A DNA stretch of 64,000 nucleotides. It comes from Cyanobacteriota bacterium. GTDB taxonomy: Bacteria; Cyanobacteriota; Vampirovibrionia; Vampirovibrionales; Vampirovibrionaceae. The notes beneath the pieces are model-generated. The model made no database searches, was not told the DNA's origin, and worked only from the letters and a program-made list of their open reading frames with translations. Positions 1 to 8,614 of this stretch are shown one piece after another. Numbering within the stretch: the first letter of the stretch is position 1; each line of letters opens with the position of its first letter. Both the position numbers and the translations under genes were made by a program. The stretch spans positions 953,390-1,017,389 of the forward strand of contig JAIEMW010000004.1 of the NCBI GenBank assembly GCA_019751815.1. Reading direction: 5' to 3'.

Positions 1-1
1 A

Positions 2-244
2 GCAAAGGCTGAAAATGGCTGTGGAGTCTGCTTCGGTGCTTGTACCCCCAGTAATCACGGACAACTCAAGAGCAATCCTAATCAGCCAAAGTTCGGCTTT
101 GAGCCAATTACCATGGCCGGCATTGGCTGTGGTGGCTGCTTAGCGGTTTTAGGCTGCCTGGTGGGAATTCCCTTGCTGGCGATTAAATTGGTTGCCAACG
201 GGGTGAAAAGCCTCAATCCTTTTCACGGCAAGGAAGCGGCCTGA
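2..244 (+). CDS. C-terminal end of an unknown membrane protein (5' truncated by window)
   Basis: An open frame enters from the left edge and ends at TGA 242-244, giving the last 80 residues of a protein. It is cysteine-rich at first (CGVCFGAC) and then has a KFGF stretch. A glycine/cysteine-rich hydrophobic segment follows (roughly residues 43-66 of the fragment, GIGCGGCLAVLGCLVGIPLL), and a short polar tail ends in HGKEAA. The hydrophobic stretch could be one membrane span. I do not recognise the family. The next gene starts 52 bases downstream on the same strand, so the two may be co-transcribed. That it is coding is inferred from the open frame and the protein-like composition. Confidence 0.45.
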   Translation, partial: AKAENGCGVCFGACTPSNHGQLKSNPNQPKFGFEPITMAGIGCGGCLAVLGCLVGIPLLAIKLVANGVKSLNPFHGKEAA

Positions 245-296
245 TAAGGCAATGCTCAAACACGGATCATTAAAATAAACCTTCAGGGGACTATTT

Positions 297-794
297 ATGG
301 CAATGGCCATGGCTTCAATCTCACGACCTCAAGGGGCTTTCCCCTATGGTCTTAGTCGAAATGTTACCGCATTAAGACCGGCCGTAATTACGTTTGGCTG
401 CAAAGATGAAGCAAGTGCTAATCCAGGTGCTAATTCAGAAAATAATTTTGTCGATCCCAATCAGCTAAAATACATTCCTGGCAAAATTTATTCCCCCTCG
501 GGAAAGTTATCCTGGGGACAGCGCCTGTGTACTCAAATGATTCTTTGGTATCACGGCCAAACTCGCAATAAGCCCGACTCTCTGGGGAAAAAAATCAGCG
601 GGATGTGCCCCTTTCCCAAATGGGGGCAACTCAGCTGTTCAGAATATATGCTGATTGCTATTCAGCGCCTGGGTGTTGTGAGCGGTATTTGGACAGGGGT
701 GAAGCGGTTGCTTCGTTGTAATCCCTATACAGCTCTCAGCAAAACGCCGCGGCCAGATCCGAAATGGCCAGATCCCAAAAGGGTAGTTGCATAG
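297..794 (+). CDS. yidD: YidD-family membrane protein insertion efficiency factor, divergent, N-terminally extended
   Basis: 165 residues. The C-terminal part reads SCSEYMLIAIQRLGVVSGIW, then VKRLLRCNPY. This matches the YidD core (CSxYxxxAixxhGxxkGxxL, xxRllRCnP). YidD proteins are small, membrane-associated and thought to help YidC/Sec insertion of membrane proteins. The usual PTCS is replaced by a longer CPFPKWGQLSCS stretch. An N-terminal extension of about 65 residues precedes the core, far longer than in typical 70-90 residue YidD proteins. It contains the F-x-G-type motif VITFGCK (F33-G34). Start ATG 297 follows AGGGG with a spacing near 7. The neighbours (not rnpA/rpmH/yidC) do not add support, so the call rests on the C-terminal motif. 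Confidence 0.65.
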   Translation: MAMAMASISRPQGAFPYGLSRNVTALRPAVITFGCKDEASANPGANSENNFVDPNQLKYIPGKIYSPSGKLSWGQRLCTQMILWYHGQTRNKPDSLGKKISGMCPFPKWGQLSCSEYMLIAIQRLGVVSGIWTGVKRLLRCNPYTALSKTPRPDPKWPDPKRVVA

Positions 795-820
795 CAGTTG
801 AGCTGTGATGATTAAATTCG

Positions 821-1717
821 CTACTTAATCCGGACAACCGTGGTGTTTTTCCGGGTTTTGGTGCGTCCAAGCTCTGTGTTGAGGGCAATAATCCGTTTTT
901 TCACATATTCGGCGCTGTTGATGGTGGTGTTGAGATCCAGCAGCCGGTGATAGACGTCAAGGGCTTTCTTTTTCTCACCAGATTTATCCAAGGTCAGTCC
1001 GAGACCCAAATAGCCTCGCGAAAAATCGGGTGCCCTTTCAATTAAATTCTCAAAGGTTTCTTTGGCTTGGGTAAACAAACCACTGCGCAGATAGATACTG
1101 CCCAAGTTATTGTAAGCAGGCAAGAACCCAGGGTCTTGGGCAATAATCTCTTGGTACAATTTGGTGGCGTAAGTGATGTCTTGATTGAGCTCTACCACCA
1201 AGGCCAGACTGAATTTCGCCTCTAAAAACTGTGGATCCAGTTTGAGGGCCCGTTCGTAGTGACGAATGGAAGGAGCCAGTTGGCCGGCTTCGTTATAGCT
1301 TTTTGCCAGCTCCAAATGGACTTCTTTGTCAAAGGGAGTGCTGCTGAGGGCGGACTTAAAATGTTCAATGGCTTGGTGATAGATGCCTTTTCTGCGGAGG
1401 CATTTGCCCATACCGACATGGGCCTCTGTCATATCTTCACGCAGTGTGAGGGCTTCCTCATAATGGGCCATGGCGGCGTCCACGTCCTCTTGGTAGCGAA
1501 GAGAGTCACCGGTAATTAATAGCTCATAGGCTTTACCGTATTTGGCCAGCATCGGGTGTTTCACCTCGGTGGCCAGCCCTCCGGTAAATTTATTGAGGGC
1601 ATTGAGAAGCTTGGAGGAATATGAAAGCCTGTTTTGAGAGCCAGGCGCCTCTAAGGTCGCAATTTTTGTGTTGGCAGCAGGTGAACTGCTAGAGGGATGC
1701 TCGCTGGAGCTCATCAT
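821..1717 (-). CDS. TPR-repeat protein
   Basis: 298 residues. From about residue 60 to 255 it is built of tetratricopeptide repeats, for example AMAHYEEALTLREDMTEAHV and AIEHFKSALSSTPFDKEVHL. TPRs are helical protein-protein interaction scaffolds. The first 50 residues are Ser/Ala-rich and probably disordered, and include NKFTGGL (F44-G46), which fits the F-x-G motif seen in several proteins here. No signal peptide or membrane segment is visible, so a cytoplasmic scaffold is likely. The C-terminus is basic (TKTRKNTTVVRIK). Partner and function cannot be told from sequence. Confidence 0.8.
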   Translation of the reverse strand: MMSSSEHPSSSSPAANTKIATLEAPGSQNRLSYSSKLLNALNKFTGGLATEVKHPMLAKYGKAYELLITGDSLRYQEDVDAAMAHYEEALTLREDMTEAHVGMGKCLRRKGIYHQAIEHFKSALSSTPFDKEVHLELAKSYNEAGQLAPSIRHYERALKLDPQFLEAKFSLALVVELNQDITYATKLYQEIIAQDPGFLPAYNNLGSIYLRSGLFTQAKETFENLIERAPDFSRGYLGLGLTLDKSGEKKKALDVYHRLLDLNTTINSAEYVKKRIIALNTELGRTKTRKNTTVVRIK

Positions 1718-2078
1718 AAGATAGATATCCCGTTCGTTACTGACGTGACCAATGAACCGACAAAATTAGATCTCGTTATAAATAGATCTCGTAGAGATTT
1801 CCGACTATAGAGAGTTCTCGAAATAGAGAGCTTGTTTTATCCCTGGGGCCACACGCGCTTAAGGCAAAAATAACTCGCTATCCACATGTTTCATTCTAGG
1901 AGATGGTGAGACCCGGGGAATCGACCATCTGGTGGATAGGATCTTGACCAGTGGATGCAACTCTATGGATTGGTTATAAAGGATTCGTTTTTAGTGCAGA
2001 CTTTCTGTTTGCAAGCTCTTTGCGGCATAATGGGTCCACCCCCTTTTTTTCCCTCACTGACAGGATAACCCTTACGCG
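1718..2078. promoter_or_regulatory. Divergent intergenic region with 16-bp-spaced repeats
   Basis: This is the shared upstream region of the TPR gene (minus) and uvrA (plus). TAGATCTCGT occurs at 1767-1776 and 1783-1792, start to start 16 bp. ATAGAGAG occurs at 1807-1814 and 1823-1830, again 16 bp apart. ATCTC-GTA-GAGAT at 1786-1798 is a perfect inverted repeat. This could be an operator cluster, but no regulator can be assigned. No convincing gene is seen here. Confidence 0.35.
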
Positions 2079-4961
2079 ATGTCTTCTAAAACAAGAGATA
2101 TACAGATTCACCGGGCGCGGACGCACACCCTGAAAAATATTACTTGCCGGATTCCCCATGCCAAATTAACTGTGGTGACGGGCCCTTCTGGTTCTGGAAA
2201 ATCATCTTTGGCGTTTGATACCCTGTATGCCGAAGGACAGCGCCGTTATATCGAGTCGATGTCTTCATATGCTCGGCAATTTTTAGAACGCATTGAAAAG
2301 CCGGATGTGGACCGGATCGATCACATTTTGCCGGCCATTGCCCTTGAGCAAAAAAACGGGGCCAAAAATGCACGCTCTACCGTGGGTACAGCGACCGATA
2401 TTTATGATTACTTGCGACTGCTATTCGCTCATCTGGGACAAACCCGCTGCCAGGATTGTGGAAAGCCTGTTCGTCGAAGTACACCCGAAGATATTGGGAA
2501 ACAGTTGAAAAAGACAGTGCCAGACGGGAGTAAATGCTGGGTGGTGGCTCCCGTAGATAGGGCCTATGCTTCTTTGGAGACGCTCATTCAGCAAGGGTTC
2601 TTTCGGTTTATTCAGCCCGCAGACAGTACTGTGGTCGAACTGACCCTAAATCAGTTAAACGAGCCAAAAAGCGTCTGGAGAGAGTCGCTTCTTCATCAAG
2701 GGCGTTACTTGGTCCTGATTGACAGAGTGGTGTTTCGCCAAAAAATGGACGCCAAAGCACAACAGCGACTGCAAGAATCACTGTCCCAAGGCTTTTTCTG
2801 GGGACAAGGCCGTGTGGAGCTGCATGTTTTGGAAGCTGACAAACATCCAACAACCATTCATGCGTTTCAGCGAGATTTTGCGTGCACTGGCTGCCAGCGT
2901 GTCTATCAGGAGCCCACCCCTGCGTTGTTCTCTTTTAATAGCCCCTTGGGCGCTTGTCCCACCTGTGAAGGGTTTGGCCGGATTATCGGACTGGATTTAG
3001 ATAAGGTCATCCCAAACAAGCACCTCAGCCTAAAAGCGGGGGCAGTCCATCCCTTTAATTCTCCCTCCAATCAAGAAATGCTGGACGCGCTATTGAAAGA
3101 AGCCAAGAAACGCAAAATTCCCGTCGATGTGCCTTATCACGATTTATCAGAGGCCCACCGTGCCTTTGTGATTGATGGGGGCGGTGAATATGAGGGGATC
3201 CGTGGTTTTTTTGATTGGTTGGAAACCAAGCGCTACAAAATGCATGTGCGTGTGATGCTCGCTAAATACCGTGATTATTCCGAATGCCCAGATTGTCATG
3301 GGGCCAGGCTTCGTCCTGAAGCCTTATTGGTCACCATAGAAGGGCACACTCTTTGGGCACTGTGTGAGTGGTCCATCACCGCCCTGAATCTGTTTTTTAA
3401 AGATCTGCCCGAGCAACTCAGTCAACTGGAGCAAAAGATCGCCTCCCGCTTATTGCTTGAAATCCAGACGCGACTCGCGTATTTGCAGCAGGTAGGTCTG
3501 CATTATCTCACTCTTTCTAGGCAAATGCGGACACTCTCAGGGGGAGAAGCACAACGCATCCAGCTTTCAACGGCCCTGGGTTCTGCGCTGACAGATACGT
3601 TATATGTTCTGGATGAACCAACCGTTGGGCTGCACGCCCGAGATACAGACCGTTTACTGAGTGTGATAGTTGCTCTGCGGGATTTGGGCAACACGATGGT
3701 GGTGGTTGAGCATGACCCCCAAATGATTCGCGGGGCGGATTATATCTTGGATATGGGCCCTTGTGGAGGCGAAGAGGGTGGACGCATTGTTTTTGAGGGG
3801 ACTTACGAGGATTTGATCCAAAATAGCTTTTCTAAAACAGCGATTGCCCTGAATTCAGGTTCGGGTTCAGGTCATGTTGTGGCGCAACCAGTGAGCTCTG
3901 CGGATAAAAAGCGGGCACGAAAAGCCAAAAGCGCCATAGAGATTATGGGCGCATCTGGCAATAACCTCAAAAATATCGATGTGTCGATTCCCACAGGGCA
4001 ATTGGTTGGTATCAGTGGCGTCTCTGGTTCGGGAAAATCGACGCTCATAAAACAAACACTGTATGCCGGGTACCAGCGAGACAAAGGGGCTGCCCTGACG
4101 ATGGAAATGGCCCCATGTAAGGCGCTGCGAGGGCTAGACGCTTTCGAGGATGTTATTTTGGTAGATCAAAGCCCACCGGCCCGCTCGCTCCGTTCAAACC
4201 CGGTGACGTATTTAAAGGCCTACGACGAGATTCGGCAATTAATGGCCAGTACTCGTGAGGCAATGGTGCTCGGGCTAAAAGCCACGGATTTTTCGTTTAA
4301 CACGGCGGGTGGCCGTTGTCCCTCATGTGAGGGCTTGGGCTTTATCACGGTGGACATGCAGTTTATGGCTGATGTGACGGTGGTTTGTGATACTTGCTCT
4401 GGTCAGCGCTTTAAGCAATCAGTGTTGTCAGTCCCCTACAAAGAAAAGAACATTCATCAGATTTTAGAGTTGACCGTTGATGAGGCTATGGCATTTTTTA
4501 AGGGGCAGTCGCGCCTCTGTAAAAAGCTGGCCCCGCTGCAGAGGATTGGTTTGGGGTATTTACGCCTGGGACAATCGACAACCACCCTCTCTGGTGGAGA
4601 AGCCCAACGGCTGAAGCTGGCGCATTATTTAAAAGAATCAGAAAATCAGCAAAATACCGAAAAGTCATCAGGCAAGCAGGGTGTGTGTTTACCCAGTTTG
4701 TTTTTATTTGATGAGCCCACGACAGGGCTTCATGTCAGTGATATTGAGGTGTTGGTCGGGGTGTTAAAAACCTTGGTCAGCCATGGTCATTCAGCAGTGG
4801 TGATTGAACATAATCTCGATTTTCTGGCCGCCTGTGATTATCTGATAGACCTGGGGCCGGACGGGGGAGATGCGGGCGGGCAAGTTGTTGCCACAGGGAC
4901 GGTTGCAGAAATACAGGCCTGTAAAGCCAGTATTACGGGGCGATATCTTAAAAACTACTAA
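2079..4961 (+). CDS. uvrA: UvrA-family excinuclease ABC subunit A
   Basis: 960 residues, the usual length for UvrA, the DNA damage-recognition ATPase of nucleotide excision repair. Visible in order: Walker A GPSGSGKS (35-42), the QRRY/SARQFLERIEKPDVD-type block, a first CxxC pair (CQDCG), a zinc module (CTGC and CPTCEGFG), signature LSGGEAQR (about 486), Walker B VLDEPTVGLH, second Walker A GVSGSGKS (about 647), second zinc module (CPSCEGLG and CDTCSGQRF), second LSGGEAQR (about 837) and FDEPTTGLH. Both ATPase halves look intact. The LEQKNGAKNARSTVGTATDI segment differs from textbook UvrA (IDQKTTSxNPRSTVGTVTEI). It may therefore be a lineage-specific or second UvrA copy. Start ATG 2079 gives the expected N-terminus, with ARTHTLKNI close behind. 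Confidence 0.93.
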   Translation: MSSKTRDIQIHRARTHTLKNITCRIPHAKLTVVTGPSGSGKSSLAFDTLYAEGQRRYIESMSSYARQFLERIEKPDVDRIDHILPAIALEQKNGAKNARSTVGTATDIYDYLRLLFAHLGQTRCQDCGKPVRRSTPEDIGKQLKKTVPDGSKCWVVAPVDRAYASLETLIQQGFFRFIQPADSTVVELTLNQLNEPKSVWRESLLHQGRYLVLIDRVVFRQKMDAKAQQRLQESLSQGFFWGQGRVELHVLEADKHPTTIHAFQRDFACTGCQRVYQEPTPALFSFNSPLGACPTCEGFGRIIGLDLDKVIPNKHLSLKAGAVHPFNSPSNQEMLDALLKEAKKRKIPVDVPYHDLSEAHRAFVIDGGGEYEGIRGFFDWLETKRYKMHVRVMLAKYRDYSECPDCHGARLRPEALLVTIEGHTLWALCEWSITALNLFFKDLPEQLSQLEQKIASRLLLEIQTRLAYLQQVGLHYLTLSRQMRTLSGGEAQRIQLSTALGSALTDTLYVLDEPTVGLHARDTDRLLSVIVALRDLGNTMVVVEHDPQMIRGADYILDMGPCGGEEGGRIVFEGTYEDLIQNSFSKTAIALNSGSGSGHVVAQPVSSADKKRARKAKSAIEIMGASGNNLKNIDVSIPTGQLVGISGVSGSGKSTLIKQTLYAGYQRDKGAALTMEMAPCKALRGLDAFEDVILVDQSPPARSLRSNPVTYLKAYDEIRQLMASTREAMVLGLKATDFSFNTAGGRCPSCEGLGFITVDMQFMADVTVVCDTCSGQRFKQSVLSVPYKEKNIHQILELTVDEAMAFFKGQSRLCKKLAPLQRIGLGYLRLGQSTTTLSGGEAQRLKLAHYLKESENQQNTEKSSGKQGVCLPSLFLFDEPTTGLHVSDIEVLVGVLKTLVSHGHSAVVIEHNLDFLAACDYLIDLGPDGGDAGGQVVATGTVAEIQACKASITGRYLKNY

Positions 4962-4974
4962 GATATTGCTGCTA

Positions 4975-5499
4975 TTACTGATCGCCGCGTCCCATTTGGG
5001 CTTCAGCGGATTCCTCTACCACTCGGTTGCCGAAGATGTCCGGAATTCCGAGATCGTTCAACTCGCGTTTTTCTTTTTCTTCTGTCTTGTCTTTTTTGTG
5101 GCCAAAGAAAAAGCTTAAAACTTGTCCCACCACGGCTTCCATTTGCTGTCCACTGCGGTTTAATAAACCCGCCAAGGCATTGGGCAGCGGTAAGGTGGTG
5201 CTTCTGCTTAATGCTTGAAGCAGTAATGCGGTATTGAGAAGTGGCTGCAGCAGACCGCCCAAAACACGTTGAAACCCAGTAAAATTTTGATTGCCAGGCA
5301 GTGTGTTTGCGGCAAAGGGGCTGTCAGAGGCGCCCCCGTATCGATAGTTGGCCAGGCGTTGAGATGAAGTGTAGAGGGTTTCGGCCACATCCCGACTGAC
5401 CCGGTTTTGACCGCGCTCAAAGGCAGCATCTTCGTTGTAGCGGCGTTTGTCTAGATAACCTTCACCGCAGCAGTATTGGTAATATTTCTGGATATCCAA
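4975..5499 (-). CDS. Hypothetical protein with F-x-G motif
   Basis: 174 residues, unrecognised. The N-terminal 60 residues are charged and tyrosine-rich. The middle is hydrophobic (VLGGLLQPLLNTALLLQAL, about 79-97), followed by VVGQVLSFFFGHKK, and the tail is strongly charged. Residues about 62-76 read FAANTLPGNQNFTGF. AANTLP-xx-Q followed by F-[ST]-G also occurs in the small protein at 62460-62711, which is otherwise unrelated. The gene converges on uvrA with only 13 bases between stop codons. The hydrophobic helix suggests membrane association, but this is inference. Confidence 0.6.
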   Translation of the reverse strand: MDIQKYYQYCCGEGYLDKRRYNEDAAFERGQNRVSRDVAETLYTSSQRLANYRYGGASDSPFAANTLPGNQNFTGFQRVLGGLLQPLLNTALLLQALSRSTTLPLPNALAGLLNRSGQQMEAVVGQVLSFFFGHKKDKTEEKEKRELNDLGIPDIFGNRVVEESAEAQMGRGDQ

Positions 5500-5776
5500 T
5501 GGCGCACTCCTGAGTGGGGATTCAGTTTCGTGCCTATTAAAGAAAGCGATATCTGGGAGAGCTGTATATGGGGAGGCAAGTGATTTTTGAAATGTGTGAT
5601 TATTCGCTTTGGCTAACTAACTACATTAGCAGATAAACAATCATTTGAACAGCAGTTTCCCACGCTCTTCTGGTCGTTTGCGATTCGTCCCAGCTTGCGA
5701 TCGGTCTTTGTCCTAAAATAAACACATGACAGAAAATTGCCTTTATTGGACATAAAACAAAAGGAAACAACGACAA

Positions 5777-6742
5777 ATGAATGCTGCTTTGGCCCGTCTG
5801 GACATCCCTGTACTAGGTACCCAGGACTTTTTACGTGTGGCAGATCTGACGGCGGATGAATGCCGGGCGTTGCTGACACTGGCGACACAGCTTAAGCATA
5901 TGCGCCGTGAAAAACAGCCACATCGCTTGCTGGAAGGTCAATCTGTGGCGATGTATTTTGAGAAACCCAGTAACAGAACGCGGGTCAGTTTTGAAGTGGG
6001 CATTGCTGAACTCGGGGCTCATCCTGTGATGCTAAGGAAAGATGAAGTGAATCTCGGGGTGCGTGAATCTATTGCAGATACGGCCCGTACTCTCAGCCGT
6101 TATGTCCACGGGATTATGATCCGTACCTTTGCCCAAGCGGATGTGGTTGAACTGGCAGAGTATGCCACTGTGCCTGTGATTAACGGACTCACGGATGATC
6201 ACCATCCTTGCCAAATTTTGGCGGACTTACAGACGGTGCAGGAACATTTTGGCTCCTGTGCTGGAAGAACATTGGTATACGTGGGTGATGGAAACAATAT
6301 TGCCCATAGCCTACTGGAAGGGTGCGCCCGGGTTGGAATGAACGTCACCATTGCGGCACCCAGTGGGTACTTCCCCAAAGAAACGATTGTGCAACGGGCC
6401 GAAGCCGTTGCCAAAGAAAATGGTGCCACTGTCTCTGTCACCGATGATGTGCGTAAAGCCGTTGCGGGGGCTTCGGTGGTGTATACCGATGTCTGGGCCA
6501 GTATGGGTCAAGAGGCTGAACAGCAGCAGAGAAAAGGGATTTTTCAGCCCTATCAAGTGAACGCTTCTTTGATGGCGTTGGCTGCACCAGAGGCCATAGT
6601 GTTGCATTGTTTACCCGCGCACAGAGATGAAGAGATTTCTCACGACGTTCTGGAAAACCACGCCAACACAATTTTTGAACAGGCCGAAAACCGCTTGCAC
6701 GCCCAAAAAGCGGTGATGGTTGCTCTGATGCTACAACGCTAA
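5777..6742 (+). CDS. argF: Ornithine carbamoyltransferase
   Basis: 321 residues, full length. It transfers the carbamoyl group from carbamoyl phosphate to ornithine to give citrulline in arginine synthesis. The carbamoyl-phosphate loop is FEKPSNRTR (61-69), with Asn where many family members have Thr (STRTR); that variant is known in the family. Also visible are HPCQILADLQ (about 143-152) and the ornithine-site Cys motif HCLPAHRDEE (about 276). Start ATG 5777 follows AAAAGGA. No other arg gene is adjacent. surE follows on the same strand after 62 bases, so the two may be co-transcribed. Confidence 0.95.
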   Translation: MNAALARLDIPVLGTQDFLRVADLTADECRALLTLATQLKHMRREKQPHRLLEGQSVAMYFEKPSNRTRVSFEVGIAELGAHPVMLRKDEVNLGVRESIADTARTLSRYVHGIMIRTFAQADVVELAEYATVPVINGLTDDHHPCQILADLQTVQEHFGSCAGRTLVYVGDGNNIAHSLLEGCARVGMNVTIAAPSGYFPKETIVQRAEAVAKENGATVSVTDDVRKAVAGASVVYTDVWASMGQEAEQQQRKGIFQPYQVNASLMALAAPEAIVLHCLPAHRDEEISHDVLENHANTIFEQAENRLHAQKAVMVALMLQR

Positions 6743-6804
6743 ATGGCGATATGGGGTTAAAATGATAACTACAAGCAACAAGACACTATAGGAACCGATG
6801 AACG

Positions 6805-7596
6805 ATGATGAAAGTACTGGTCGCCAATGATGATGGGATCCACGCCAACGGGATTCGAACCTTGGTGGAGTATTTATCTCGCCAGTTCGAAGTGTATGTT
6901 GCCGCCCCCGATCGAGAGCGCAGTGCAACTGGGCATGCCTTAACGCTGCATAAACCCATTCGGGTGGATGAATTAGACATGGGTATTCCGGTTAAAAAGG
7001 CGTACTCTGTAACCGGGACTCCCAGTGATTGTGTGAAAATTGCACTCAATGCCATTCTCGACATTAAGCCTGATATCGTGGTGTCTGGGATTAATCACGG
7101 GCCCAACCTGGGGGTGGATGTGCTGTACTCAGGAACTGTCAGTGCGGCTCTGGAAGGGGCCATTCACGGTCTTCCCAGTGTGGCAATCTCTCTCACCAAT
7201 GGCTATGAGCGAATGGCTGATTTTTCTCATGGGGCGGAATTTTTGTGCTGCTATCTTCCCAAGGTGTTAGAAATTGGGATGCCAGCCAAAACCATTTTGA
7301 ACATTAACATTCCGGCCATCCCTTTGTCTGAAATGACCGGAATCAAGCTAACGCAGCTTGGCACTCGGATGTATACCGATACCTATGAACGTCGGGTTGA
7401 TCCACGGGGCCTGGTTTACTACTGGCTTGCAGGAGAAATTGCCGAAACCGGTGAGCCCGAAGGGACCGATGTCCATGCGATACGCAATAATATGATTTCA
7501 GTGACCCCGGTGCATATTGATATGACCAATTATCAGGTACTGAAAGATCAGGTCGACTCTCTGGAAATAATGGGTTGTGTCCGAGAACTGCTCTAA
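6805..7596 (+). CDS. surE: 5'/3'-nucleotidase SurE (survival protein)
   Basis: 263 residues, typical of SurE, a metal-dependent phosphatase that removes phosphate from nucleoside monophosphates and is linked to stationary-phase survival. Residues 7-11 ANDDG carry the metal-binding Asp pair. DRERSATGHALTL and the SGINHGPNLGVDVLYSGTVS block with the conserved Asn are also present. Two consecutive ATG codons (6805, 6808) could start it. A good intrinsic terminator (7694-7732) lies downstream, suggesting that an argF-surE transcript ends there. Confidence 0.95.
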   Translation: MMKVLVANDDGIHANGIRTLVEYLSRQFEVYVAAPDRERSATGHALTLHKPIRVDELDMGIPVKKAYSVTGTPSDCVKIALNAILDIKPDIVVSGINHGPNLGVDVLYSGTVSAALEGAIHGLPSVAISLTNGYERMADFSHGAEFLCCYLPKVLEIGMPAKTILNINIPAIPLSEMTGIKLTQLGTRMYTDTYERRVDPRGLVYYWLAGEIAETGEPEGTDVHAIRNNMISVTPVHIDMTNYQVLKDQVDSLEIMGCVRELL

Positions 7597-7693
7597 AGTG
7601 AGCCTTCGTCCTTAAATTTATCAATCTTGTAACACTTTGGGCTGTTGATTACAGTTTTTACCGAAGTGCTCCGATAGAAATTGAGTCAGGAGA

Positions 7694-7732
7694 GGAACGT
7701 GTGTGCGTCACAAACGTTCCGCATAATTTTTT
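7694..7732 (+). terminator. Intrinsic terminator after surE
   Basis: GGAACGT (7694-7700) pairs with ACGTTCC (7714-7720). The inner TGTG/CACA extends the stem after one G/A mismatch, leaving a CGT loop. A T-rich stretch (ATTTTTTG) begins about 5 bases later. Confidence 0.55.
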
Positions 7733-7828
7733 GATTTATGTTTCCCCATTAACTATTTGCGCGTGATACCGTTTTTCGCTATCCGTCTTTTTTGAAAAAG
7801 ATGTGTTGATAAAGGAACTGTTTGCCCC

Positions 7829-8236
7829 ATGCCGATTCCACCCTTAAAACAACGTTGGTACGATCAACATCCCACACTCTCAATGGCAGTGAGTTTGCTC
7901 CAAAACGCCAATAAAACCAACCAGCGACTGACCTCTGAATATATGTATTCTCTGCTTGATTCCGGTCAATATGACGGTAAGGCCACTGGTGCTTTGGCCC
8001 CCAAAACCAGTAACACCCCAAAAACCAGTAATCCGCTTTTGACACTATTCAGCAATAAGCGCGTGACTGTGGATCGATCGGTCTGGAAAGTGCTGGAAAC
8101 AATGCGTCATATGTCGCCCGAGCAGCAACAAGAACTTGCTCTGCTGATGATTGAGTATATTTATCATCTCGATCTAATGGAAACTGTTGATCAGACCGAA
8201 ATCACTCCAGCAAATGCGTTTCGATCCGCGATGTAA
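7829..8236 (+). CDS. Hypothetical protein
   Basis: 135 residues, unrecognised. The first 80 residues are Ser/Thr/Asn/Lys-rich with a short repeat (PKTSNTPKTSNP) and probably disordered. The C-terminal half (SVWKVLETMRHMSPEQQQEL onward) is predicted helical, with no membrane span. An AAAGGAACTG sequence about 12 bases before ATG 7829 could be the ribosome-binding site. The next small ORF is on the same strand 171 bases downstream. Confidence 0.55.
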   Translation: MPIPPLKQRWYDQHPTLSMAVSLLQNANKTNQRLTSEYMYSLLDSGQYDGKATGALAPKTSNTPKTSNPLLTLFSNKRVTVDRSVWKVLETMRHMSPEQQQELALLMIEYIYHLDLMETVDQTEITPANAFRSAM

Positions 8237-8407
8237 GGCCAGTACGATCTAATGTAACGATTCGTGTGTCTCTTGGCAGGCAAGGGCAATCGTGACCATC
8301 TTAATGTTTTTATAACTATACACGGGTATCACTTGCAAAAAATATATCCTGTATTGTTGTTACCGTTGGACGGCTTAGCCACAACGGATAGAGAGAGAGC
8401 AGACACG

Positions 8408-8608
8408 ATGACAGAATTAGAAATGGCTTTGACATTGGGCATTTTACCAGATCCGGTAGAAAACCGTGTTCCTGTTGATGCCGCATTGATAGCAGAAGTG
8501 GCGTTTTTGAGCCGAATTTTTTCACTGAACACAGAGCAGAGACGCACAATTGGTCCAGTGAATCCTGAACTATGGTGCGAATTGCTCCCCTGGCATAGCC
8601 TAAACTAA
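8408..8608 (+). CDS. Small hypothetical protein
   Basis: 66 residues from ATG 8408 (MTELEMALTLG...). An upstream in-frame start at 8264 exists, but GAGAGAGAGC just before 8408 makes the shorter form more likely. It is acidic in the first half, ends ELLPWHSLN, and has no membrane segment or known motif. It converges on the TolC-type gene, with stops 6 bases apart. Confidence 0.45.
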   Translation: MTELEMALTLGILPDPVENRVPVDAALIAEVAFLSRIFSLNTEQRRTIGPVNPELWCELLPWHSLN

Positions 8609-8614
8609 GTATAG

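Noticed and set aside
6849..6863. GGATTCGAACC, a possible T-arm remnant of a tRNA
   Set aside because: It lies inside the surE reading frame and no cloverleaf can be built around it.
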